A stretch of DNA of 64,000 bases, taken from NCBI GenBank assembly GCA_009728235.1, contig WNZI01000002.1:62001-126000 (forward strand), in the 5' to 3' direction. This stretch comes from Vibrio cholerae. GTDB lineage: Bacteria; Actinomycetota; Actinomycetes; Actinomycetales; Micrococcaceae. The position numbers were made by a program, and so were the translations under genes. Below, piece by piece: positions 57,413 to 64,000 of this stretch (the first letter of the stretch is position 1; every line of letters begins with the position of its first letter). The notes beneath the pieces were generated by a model. The model saw nothing but the letters and a program-made list of their open reading frames with translations, was not told where the DNA came from and made no database searches.

Positions 57413-57448
57413 ACGAAGGGCCGGGCGCGTCGGCGACCGGCCCTTCGT
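57413..57448 (+). terminator. Terminator between DUF6098 gene and tRNA-Arg
   Basis: 12-bp perfect stem ACGAAGGGCCGG/CCGGCCCTTCGT with a 12-base loop, between the gene at 56936 (+) and tRNA-Arg (-). Confidence 0.75.
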
Positions 57449-57452
57449 GCTG

Positions 57453-57525
57453 TGCCCCCGGCAGGATTCGAACCTGCGACCAGAGGATTAGAAGGCCCCT
57501 GCTCTATCCCCTGAGCTACGGAGGC
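57453..57525 (-). tRNA. tRNA-Arg (TCT)
   Basis: 73-base cloverleaf on the minus strand: acceptor GCCTCCG/CGGGGGC (one G-T pair), loop CTTCTAA with TCT at 57490-57492 and T-loop TTCGAAT. Discriminator A. The anticodon stem GGGGC/TCCTC has a C-T mismatch at the loop-closing position 31-39. Confidence 0.93.
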
Positions 57526-57593
57526 AGTACGGCCAGTTTACTATGGGCGGCTCCTCCGCCCCCGGCCATGGGTGGAACTACCGGCCGTGACCC

Positions 57594-58010
57594 CTAATCC
57601 GAACCGATAAAGGTGACCCGCAATTCGAGGCGGTGCTGCCCGTCGGGATCCTGGGAGTAGATGGCCTTGCCGGAGATGCCCGCGAGTCCGTCGGTCCCCG
57701 AACCGGGGATGATGTGCCCCGAACTCGCAGCTTCCGCGCCCTCGGCGACTCCCCAGTGCTGAACCGTCATGGATCCGGAGCGATCACCGACGGAACCCAC
57801 GAAGGTCTCCGACGCCACGTAGCCCGCTCCGACGTCGTTCCCGGCCATGAGGAGTTCGGCGGTGCTGCTGCCACTGATCTCCCCCTCGAAGACCTTGGCG
57901 GCCCTCACCCGGGACAATTCGCCGGTGCTGCCGGGTTCCGAATAGGCCTCGGCATCCCAGGCGGTGATCTCGTACTCGCCGTTGTACGTCGTCGTTCCTG
58001 TTTCCGTCAT
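57594..58010 (-). CDS. DUF3224 domain-containing protein
   Basis: 138-residue beta-rich protein of the DUF3224 (lipocalin/avidin-like barrel) family, function unknown. It shows the FEGEISGSSTAELLMAG and GSMTVQHWGVAEGA segments, with GTDGLAGISGKAIY near the C-terminus. No signal peptide is visible, so it is probably cytosolic. The start at 58010 (MTETGTTTYNGEYEI) is the only reasonable one. It is separate from the mannosyltransferase gene upstream by 84 bases. Confidence 0.85.
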   Translation of the reverse strand: MTETGTTTYNGEYEITAWDAEAYSEPGSTGELSRVRAAKVFEGEISGSSTAELLMAGNDVGAGYVASETFVGSVGDRSGSMTVQHWGVAEGAEAASSGHIIPGSGTDGLAGISGKAIYSQDPDGQHRLELRVTFIGSD

Positions 58011-58094
58011 CTGCTCAGTATCGCCGTTCGACGCCCGTCCCGCATGCCAGGTTCCCCGCTGGCGCCCCGGCCTCCCCGTCCGCTCCGGCGAGGA

Positions 58095-59642
58095 TCAGTG
58101 CAGTTGTCCCGGCTTCAAGGCGCGGTAGCGCCGCCGGAAGAGGACCTTCGTGCTGCGGTCCACGAAGACGAGATAGAGGGCGAAGGCCAGCGCCACGACG
58201 GCCGCCACCTGGCGGGCTACGGCGAGACTGAGATCGAAGTAGGGGAAGATGTCGAGCTGGTCGGAGATGGCGTAGACCATGAAGAAGGCGACCGTGAAGT
58301 AGAGGAATTTCACCTGCCAGTCCTCGCGGATGCCCGTCACAGCGAACAGCGGGATGAGCCACACCACGTACCAGGACTGGATCATGGGCGAGAGCAGCAC
58401 GATCGCGGCGAAGGCGATGGCGAGCCTGCGGACCAACCTGCTGTGGTCGCCGCGGAAGATCTGCAGCGCGATGATCACGAGGGAAGCCACGCGCGCGAGC
58501 GTGTGGAAGACGTTGGCGAAGTCCCACCCGTTGAGGCCGACGGCGTTCCCGAGGGTTGCGATCACCAGGCCGATGAAACCGACGGGCGCGTACCAGATCC
58601 ACACGCTCCCGGGGGTGCTGAGAGCGCCGACCCAGCCGAATCCGAAGGTGTTCACGTACCCCATCACCGACAGGATCCCGAGGGACAACCCGGCGGTGAT
58701 GAACCAGTAGAGGAAGCGGCGTGGCCAGGACGCCCCCTTGCCTGCCCACAGGAGTCCGACGAACGGCAGGAAGATCAGGGTGATCGGCTTGATCCCGACG
58801 GAGAGGGTGATGAGCAGGATGCCGAGGACTGGCCGCTTGGTGGCAGCGAGGTAGAGCCCCGCGAGCGCCAGGCCGATCATCAGGGAATCGTTGTGGATCG
58901 CCGCCACGAAGTTGATCAGGAAGAGCGGGTTCGCCGCGGTCAGCCACAGCGCGCGGTTGGCATTGATCGAGTGCAGTTCCGCGAGTTTGGGGACGACGTA
59001 GACGCACAGGGCCACGCCCACCAGCGCCACGATCCGGAACAGGATGATCGACGTATCGGGATAGCCACCGGTGAGCCGCACGATGCCCTCCTCGATCCAC
59101 AGGAACACGGGACCGTACGGGGTGGGACTCTGGGCCCAGAGGTCGTCCGCACCGATCTGCAGGTAGTTCGAGATCTGGGAGTAACCGTCCACATAGGGGT
59201 TGAGCTTGGCCACCATGACCTGGCCCTGTGCGATGTAGGCGAAGACGTCCCTGCTGAACAGCGGCAGAGCCGCCGCGAGTGGGACCGTCCAGGCGATGAT
59301 GGCCTTGAGGATGTAGGGCCTGGTGTCGTCCGACCAGCCGTTCAACCGCTGACCCAGCCGGAGCCACGCCCTGATCAGCAGCATTCCGCCCACGGCCAGC
59401 AGCAGGACGGAAAGGACCGCACCCACGGGCTCGAAACGAAGCCAGATGATGACCGGATTGCGCCGCAGTTCCACCGAGGCCAGGGACAGCCACCCGACGC
59501 CGAGCGAGCCCATCCACATCATCAGCGACCCGACGAACCCTTGAACGATGGCGACATTCGGCCGATGCGGCCCCGTCTGCGTCTCGACCTCGGAGAGCGG
59601 GACCTGGGCGGGCATCTGTGAGATCCAATCGTCGGCAAGCAT
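58095..59642 (-). CDS. MptB/GT87-like polyprenol-phosphomannose mannosyltransferase
   Basis: 515-residue polytopic membrane protein with about 12 predicted helices. I place it in the GT-C mannosyltransferase group close to MptB, which builds the alpha-1,6-mannan core of lipomannan-type glycolipids. An Asp-bearing first periplasmic loop (FSRDVFAYIAQGQVMVAKLNPYVDGYS) is characteristic; the Asp is the likely catalytic base. The substrate is inferred. The N-terminal ATG at 59642 gives MLADDWISQMPAQVPLSEVE. It is divergent from orn. Confidence 0.82.
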   Translation of the reverse strand: MLADDWISQMPAQVPLSEVETQTGPHRPNVAIVQGFVGSLMMWMGSLGVGWLSLASVELRRNPVIIWLRFEPVGAVLSVLLLAVGGMLLIRAWLRLGQRLNGWSDDTRPYILKAIIAWTVPLAAALPLFSRDVFAYIAQGQVMVAKLNPYVDGYSQISNYLQIGADDLWAQSPTPYGPVFLWIEEGIVRLTGGYPDTSIILFRIVALVGVALCVYVVPKLAELHSINANRALWLTAANPLFLINFVAAIHNDSLMIGLALAGLYLAATKRPVLGILLITLSVGIKPITLIFLPFVGLLWAGKGASWPRRFLYWFITAGLSLGILSVMGYVNTFGFGWVGALSTPGSVWIWYAPVGFIGLVIATLGNAVGLNGWDFANVFHTLARVASLVIIALQIFRGDHSRLVRRLAIAFAAIVLLSPMIQSWYVVWLIPLFAVTGIREDWQVKFLYFTVAFFMVYAISDQLDIFPYFDLSLAVARQVAAVVALAFALYLVFVDRSTKVLFRRRYRALKPGQLH

Positions 59643-59918
59643 GGGTTGGCGTGGCGCCCGTGTAGTCGGGCCGACCGACCGGATGGCGTCGGACAGCGGA
59701 GACCTCGCGAAGCGGGGCCCTTGCCGAGAAGCAGCAGGCGCACCCAGATCCCCCCGCAGCCCTGAGCGAACTGTTGGAATATTATCACCGGGCCTGTCGG
59801 GAAGACCGGATCACGACCCCTGCGGGCGTGGGCACCGTTCGTCCAGCAGGCCCGCGGAAAAGGTGCCGACGGGTGCGGACGTCGCACCAGCGGGGGTGCC
59901 GAACGGTACATTGGTCGA

Positions 59919-60521
59919 ATGCCGATATCGAATGAACACATCGTCTGGATCGACTGCGAGATGACGGGACTGGACCTCGCCGAGGACGCCCTGATCGAGG
60001 TGGCCGTGCTGGTGACCGACGCGGAGCTCAACATCCTCGGTGACGGCGTCGACGTGGTGATCAAACCCACTCCTGAGGCCCTCGCCCACATGGGCGATTT
60101 CGTCCGGGAGATGCACACCACCTCCGGCCTCCTGGAGGAACTCGACGGTGGGATCACGATGGCGGACGCAGAGCAGCAGGTCCTGGACTACATCCGTACA
60201 TGGGTGCCGGAGCCGAGGAAGGCGCAGTTGGCCGGCAACTCCGTGGGCACCGACCGCAACTTCCTCGTTCGGGACATGCCGCTCGTCGTCGACCACCTGC
60301 ACTACCGCGTCATCGATGTGTCCACGATCAAGGAGCTCGCACGCCGCTGGTACACCCGCGCGTACTTCCAGTCCCCTGCCAAGACCGGCGGGCACCGCGC
60401 GCTCGGCGACATCGAGGACTCCATCCGCGAACTGCGCTATTACCGGGCTGCGGTGTTCGTTCCCGCTCCAGGACCGGACTCGGCGACGAGCAAGGCGATC
60501 GCCCGCACCATCACCGACTGA
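59919..60521 (+). CDS. orn: Oligoribonuclease
   Basis: 3'-5' exoribonuclease of the DEDDh type that finishes off 2-5-nucleotide RNAs, including linear cyclic-di-GMP products. Motifs: IVWIDCEMTGLD, a central VGTDRNFLVRDMP and the terminal HRALGDIEDSIRELRYY with the catalytic His. 200 residues, standard. TACATT (59907-59912) ends 6 bases before the ATG, suggesting a leaderless mRNA. It is essential or nearly so in many bacteria. Confidence 0.96.
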   Translation: MPISNEHIVWIDCEMTGLDLAEDALIEVAVLVTDAELNILGDGVDVVIKPTPEALAHMGDFVREMHTTSGLLEELDGGITMADAEQQVLDYIRTWVPEPRKAQLAGNSVGTDRNFLVRDMPLVVDHLHYRVIDVSTIKELARRWYTRAYFQSPAKTGGHRALGDIEDSIRELRYYRAAVFVPAPGPDSATSKAIARTITD

Positions 60522-60644
60522 GATCACTCGTGGCGGCGCCGGTACGGTCCGGAGGGCGTCGAAAAGTGTGTAAACTTATGTCCGCTGCCTTTCGCAGCCA
60601 GATCCGGCGGAGTTCCTCCGACGGTCTGGCCGATGAAGACACAT

Positions 60645-60718
60645 GGTGGGTATAGCTCAGTTGGCAGAGCGCCTGGTTGTGGTCCAGGAGGTCGCGGGTT
60701 CAACCCCCGTTACTCACC
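60645..60718 (+). tRNA. tRNA-His (GTG)
   Basis: Cloverleaf with acceptor GTGGGTA/TACTCAC, the extra G at -1 (60645) facing discriminator C73 (60718) as required for tRNA-His, and loop TTGTGGT with GTG at 60679-60681. Confidence 0.96.
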
Positions 60719-60725
60719 CTCAGCG

Positions 60726-60786
60726 GTCAGGATGGATCCTGACAATGTATGCCGTTCCGGAGTTCATCCGGGGCGGCATACGCTTT
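60726..60786 (+). terminator. Two hairpins terminating tRNA-His transcription
   Basis: GTCAGGAT/ATCCTGAC (60726-60743) is followed by GTATGCCG/CGGCATAC (60747-60754, 60774-60781) and then CGCTTTTCC. The second is a good terminator; the first is a perfect 8-bp stem with a 2-base loop. Confidence 0.68.
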
Positions 60787-60867
60787 TCCCGGCCCGAGCA
60801 AGTCCATGCCCGGAGGACGGCCCACCAGGCGCTGTGCACTCCGACCGACAGCACCGAAGGACCCGCC

Positions 60868-62040
60868 ATGGAACGCACAGTGTTCGAAGAGGATCACGAA
60901 CTATTCCGCGATGTCGCCCGGGAATTCAACGACCGGGCAGTCGCCCCACACTATGCACGGTGGGACCAGGAGCACATGATGGACCGCTCCGTGTGGACGG
61001 CGGCGGGTGAGCAGGGGCTGCTCGGACTGGCAGTCCCGGAGGAGTTCGGCGGTGCCGGCATGCCGGACTACCGATTCCGCGCGGTGCTCGACGAGGAGTT
61101 CGCGCGCAGCAACCATCTCGCCGTGGGGCTCGCCTTCCACCTGCATGACGACCTCGTCCTGCCGCACCTGCTCGCGCACGGGTCCGACGACCTCAAGGAA
61201 CGGTGGCTGCCGGGCATGGTGTCCGGTGAGATCGTCACTTCCTGCGCGTGGACCGAGCCGGGAGCCGGGAGCGACCTGCGCGGCATCCGCACGCGAGCGG
61301 TGCGCGACGGCGACGACTGGCTGCTCTCCGGCCAGAAGGTCTTCATCGGGAACGGCATCAGTGGGGACGCTTCCCTCGTGCTCGCGCGCACCGACGGCGG
61401 TTCGGGCCGTGGATCCAGCGATTCCTTCTCCCTGTTCATGGTGCGCAGGGGTGAGGGTTACATTCCGGGCCGTCAGCTCGACAAGATGGGGCTCCGCGCC
61501 TCCGACACCGCGGAACTGTTCTTCGACGACGTACGGGTCCCCGGCGCGGACCTCGTGGGTGAGGTGGGCCAGGGCCTGCGCTACAGCCTCGAGCAGATCC
61601 CCCAGGGCCGTCTCGGAATCGCCGTCGCCTCGGCTGCGCTGGCCCGCGCGACATACGAGCAGACCGTGCGCTACGTCACCGACCGCAGCGCGTTCGGTGA
61701 GCGAGTGCTCGATTTCCAGAACACCAGGCATGTGCTCGCGGACGTCCTCACCGAGGTCGAGGTCACCGAGACCTTCGTGGACAGCGCGGTCCTCGCATTC
61801 AATGCCGGCACCCTGACCCCCACTGCTGCGGCGCAGGCGAAACTGTGGGCCAGCGAGCGAGCGAAGTCGATCACGGACAGGTGCCTGCAGTTGCACGGCG
61901 GCTACGGCTACATCCTCGAGTACCCGGTGTCGCAGGCATTCCTTGCCGCACGCCTCCTGACCATCTTCGGCGGCACCAGCGAGATCATGCGCGAGTCCAT
62001 CGGTCGCTCGATCGCGGACCGCCCCGACCGGAACAGGTAG
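60868..62040 (+). CDS. Acyl-CoA dehydrogenase-like flavoprotein
   Basis: 390-residue member of the acyl-CoA dehydrogenase superfamily, with FAD and fold motifs CAWTEPGAGSDLRGIRT, GQKVFIGNGISGDASLVLARTD and LQLHGGYGYILEYPVSQAFLAARL. Both usual positions of the catalytic base are Gly: GQ-type IPQGRLGIAV instead of ER, and TIFGGTSEI instead of YEGTxxI. So it may not be a conventional dehydrogenase. The ATG at 60868 follows GAAGGA and the start is secure. It is 5 bases upstream of the second deformylase gene. Confidence 0.88.
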   Translation: MERTVFEEDHELFRDVAREFNDRAVAPHYARWDQEHMMDRSVWTAAGEQGLLGLAVPEEFGGAGMPDYRFRAVLDEEFARSNHLAVGLAFHLHDDLVLPHLLAHGSDDLKERWLPGMVSGEIVTSCAWTEPGAGSDLRGIRTRAVRDGDDWLLSGQKVFIGNGISGDASLVLARTDGGSGRGSSDSFSLFMVRRGEGYIPGRQLDKMGLRASDTAELFFDDVRVPGADLVGEVGQGLRYSLEQIPQGRLGIAVASAALARATYEQTVRYVTDRSAFGERVLDFQNTRHVLADVLTEVEVTETFVDSAVLAFNAGTLTPTAAAQAKLWASERAKSITDRCLQLHGGYGYILEYPVSQAFLAARLLTIFGGTSEIMRESIGRSIADRPDRNR

Positions 62041-62045
62041 GTCCC

Positions 62046-62618
62046 ATGACTGTCCATCCCATCGTCATCCTCGGCGAACCCGTCCTCCACCGGCGGGCAC
62101 AGCCGGTCGGGGCTTTCGACGAGGAGTTGCGTGTTCTCATCGCCGACATGGTGGAGACCATGGACGTCGCGAACGGCGTGGGCCTCGCCGCGCCCCAGAT
62201 CGGCGTCGGTCTACGTGTCTTCGTCTATGCCATGGAGAACGACGACGGCGTACCGCCCCGCGGCGTCCTCGTGAACCCGACCCTCGTCACCTCGAAGGTC
62301 CCGGGTTCCGATCCGGACCCCGAGGATGAAGCCGAGGGCTGCCTGTCGGTTCCGGGCGAGGCCTTCGCCCTCAAGCGTGCGGACTGGGTGCGCGTGTCCG
62401 GCTTCGACGGGGAGGGCACTCCTGTCGAGTTCGAGGCGACCGGGTGGTTCGCGCGGTGCATGCAGCACGAGTACGACCACCTGGACGGGAAGCTGTATGT
62501 GGACCGCCTCAACAATCGCCAGGGCCGGAAGGCCAGCAAGGCGATCAGGAACCAGGGTTGGGGCGTGCCCGGACTGACCTGGCTGCCCGGTGTCGACCCC
62601 GATCCCTTCGGCCACTGA
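62046..62618 (+). CDS. def: Peptide deformylase, second copy
   Basis: 190-residue deformylase with GVGLAAPQIGV, EGCLSVPGEAF and HEYDHLDG, all three metal motifs intact, so it should be active. It differs from the operon copy at 4983 in most other positions and begins MTVHPIVILGEPVLHRRA. It follows an acyl-CoA dehydrogenase gene by 5 bases and is not linked to fmt. Many actinobacteria keep two deformylases; which is the main one is not clear. Confidence 0.95.
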   Translation: MTVHPIVILGEPVLHRRAQPVGAFDEELRVLIADMVETMDVANGVGLAAPQIGVGLRVFVYAMENDDGVPPRGVLVNPTLVTSKVPGSDPDPEDEAEGCLSVPGEAFALKRADWVRVSGFDGEGTPVEFEATGWFARCMQHEYDHLDGKLYVDRLNNRQGRKASKAIRNQGWGVPGLTWLPGVDPDPFGH

Positions 62619-62651
62619 TCCCGGCCCCGGGGTGGGAACCGGCTTGCAGGG

Positions 62652-63944
62652 TCAGGCGTTCCCCGGCTTACCGACGAGTGGGTCGACGGCGGGGGCCTCG
62701 ACGAGGTCCTCGAGCCTCCTGATACCGCGAAGGGGTCCCATCAGGGCGACGAGCGGCGCCAGGGCGGCGATGATCACGCCGATGAGGACGGCTTCGCGGA
62801 TGCCGACCGTCTCCGCGAGCACGCCCGCGAGCAGGCTCGCGAGGGCCAGCATTCCCCAGCTAACGGTGCGGGAGGCAGCACCGAGGCGACCCATCATGCC
62901 CGGCGGGCACACGCGCTGGCGGAAGCTCGAGCCGACCACGATGTTCCAGGAGACGCTTGCGCCCATGACGAACATGCCGACGATCCCCCACAGCATGCCC
63001 CAGCCGGGACTGAGCATCAGGAGCGACGCGTAGCCGAACACTCCTGGGACCATGGACCAGCGCCAGAGCGGTCCCGACCCGAAACGCTCGCCCAGGGATG
63101 TGGCGGTGATCCCACCGACCGCTCCTCCCACCGACGCAGCTGCCAGCAGGAGCCCGAGCCACACCTCCGACTCGCCCAGCGTCCGCAGGACCAGGAGGAC
63201 CAGCAGGGATGCCGCGATGTTGCCACCGAGGTTCCAGAGAGCCGCGTTGAGGAGGAGGGCGCGGAGAGGGGCCGTGCTGAAGGTATAGCGAAGGCCCTCG
63301 TACATCTCGCGCACGATCCGACGGTCGGTGTGCGGCTGGACGATCTCCTTCACGTCGAGGCGCTGGATGGCGACCAGGGAGACGACCGACGCCACCAACT
63401 GGACGAGCAGCGTGTTCGAGGCGCCGGCCAGCGTGGTGAGCCAACCCGCCGCGGACCGGCCCGCCGCATCAGCAGCGGCACCGGACCCGGTGATGAGCCC
63501 GTTGCCCTCCATGAGGTCGTCCGGTGTCACCGCTTGCTGGACGAGGGCCGCGTCCGCCAGTTGGAAGAAGACGGAGGCGACTCCGGCGATGAACGCTGCG
63601 GCGAACAGGAGAGGCGTGCTGAGGAAGTCGAGCCAGTAGCCCACCGGCAGGAGACCCAGCACGACGACGCGCACTCCGAGCGACATCAGCATGACAGGTT
63701 TGCGGGGCAGTCGATCCACCCAGACGCCGATCAGGAGGCCGAAGAGGAGCCAGGGCAGGAACGTCATCCCTGCCAGCGCAGCCACTTCGAAGTTGCTGGC
63801 ATCGAGTTCCACCGCTGCGATGATCGGCAACGCCACAGCGGCGACAGCGTTCCCGAGGACGTTGAAGGTGCTGGAAACCATGAGGGCACGGAAGTTGCGG
63901 TTGCGTACCAGCAGGTGTTGCTTGGCCGTACCCCCAGCGCTCAT
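62652..63944 (-). CDS. Major facilitator superfamily transporter
   Basis: 430-residue MFS permease with 12 predicted membrane helices. The first cytoplasmic loop has GVWVDRLPRKPVML, the GxxxDRxxRK signature. The sequence resembles the EntS/multidrug-exporter-like group. TAGGGT (63951-63956) ends 6 bases before the ATG at 63944, so it is probably leaderless. Substrate unknown. It converges with the deformylase gene, with only 33 bases between the stops, and no clear terminator is seen. The last 56 bases of the window hold nothing further. Confidence 0.9.
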   Translation of the reverse strand: MSAGGTAKQHLLVRNRNFRALMVSSTFNVLGNAVAAVALPIIAAVELDASNFEVAALAGMTFLPWLLFGLLIGVWVDRLPRKPVMLMSLGVRVVVLGLLPVGYWLDFLSTPLLFAAAFIAGVASVFFQLADAALVQQAVTPDDLMEGNGLITGSGAAADAAGRSAAGWLTTLAGASNTLLVQLVASVVSLVAIQRLDVKEIVQPHTDRRIVREMYEGLRYTFSTAPLRALLLNAALWNLGGNIAASLLVLLVLRTLGESEVWLGLLLAAASVGGAVGGITATSLGERFGSGPLWRWSMVPGVFGYASLLMLSPGWGMLWGIVGMFVMGASVSWNIVVGSSFRQRVCPPGMMGRLGAASRTVSWGMLALASLLAGVLAETVGIREAVLIGVIIAALAPLVALMGPLRGIRRLEDLVEAPAVDPLVGKPGNA

Positions 63945-64000
63945 CCGATCACCCTAACCGAGTGCGCCCATGGCACCGTGACGATTCGCCCTCCGCGGCG

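Noticed and set aside
57633-59621. A 660-codon plus-strand frame across DUF3224 and the mannosyltransferase
   Set aside because: It is a His/Asp/Arg-rich shadow of the membrane protein on the other strand.

Overview
The window is about 64 kb of GC-rich, densely coding chromosome from an actinobacterium, most likely a member of the Micrococcaceae close to Arthrobacter. This rests on the combination of families present (acVLRF1, DUF3000 beside RNase D, DUF4233 beside folC, DUF6421, MptB-type mannosyltransferase, Rv2466c-like thiol protein, MT0933-like antitoxin, group II truncated globin), on duplicated clpP genes, and on frequent GTG/TTG starts and apparently leaderless genes. There is no insertion sequence, integrase, prophage or CRISPR array. 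Apart from two short possible gene relics this is core chromosome.

Layout. 1-5.6 kb: rarA (cut by the window edge), acVLRF1, and the leftward translation/pentose operon def-fmt-rsmB-rpe with 4-base overlaps. 5.7-7.7 kb: a PD-(D/E)XK nuclease-like gene, the tRNA cluster Gly-Cys-Val-terminator-Gly, and an orphan MT0933-like antitoxin. 7.7-12.6 kb: zapE, rhodanese-sufE, a frameshifted alpha/beta hydrolase, a Usp-like gene and msrB. 12.8-18.1 kb: DUF6421, SDR, threonine aldolase, DUF3000, RNase D. 18.1-21.7 kb: a fatty-acid beta-oxidation pair (thiolase plus hydratase/dehydrogenase fusion) behind a strong palindromic operator. 22.1-29.5 kb: VOC protein, aldo/keto reductase and the leftward operon ileS-folC-DUF4233-ndk, headed by a T-box leader. 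29.6-38.4 kb: P450, diacylglycerol-kinase-like gene, SDR, MerR regulator divergent from a SulP permease, valS, Rv2466c-like protein. 38.6-45 kb: long-form GAPDH, then the proteostasis group tig-clpP-clpP-clpX and tRNAs Pro and Gly. 45-55.3 kb: nei-type glycosylase, rpiB, pepN, osmC, mscS-globin, two thioesterases with an unknown gene, ettA. 55.4-64 kb: lipoprotein, SSB paralogue, DUF6098, tRNA-Arg, DUF3224, mannosyltransferase, oligoribonuclease, tRNA-His, acyl-CoA dehydrogenase, second deformylase, MFS transporter.

Two themes run through the window. First, six otherwise intact genes (rsmB, the hydrolase, the diacylglycerol kinase, merR, one clpP, ettA) are broken by seven one-base indels, nearly all in homopolymers. 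In each case undoing the indel restores a full-length conserved protein, so these look like consensus-sequence errors rather than decay. Second, at least twelve genes have a TANNNT hexamer ending exactly 6 or 7 bases before the start codon, the geometry of leaderless transcripts. The clearest regulatory elements are the ileS T-box, the 12-bp-arm inverted repeat covering the promoter of the beta-oxidation operon, the MerR/SulP dyad, and a 54-base perfect palindrome between valS and its convergent neighbour.
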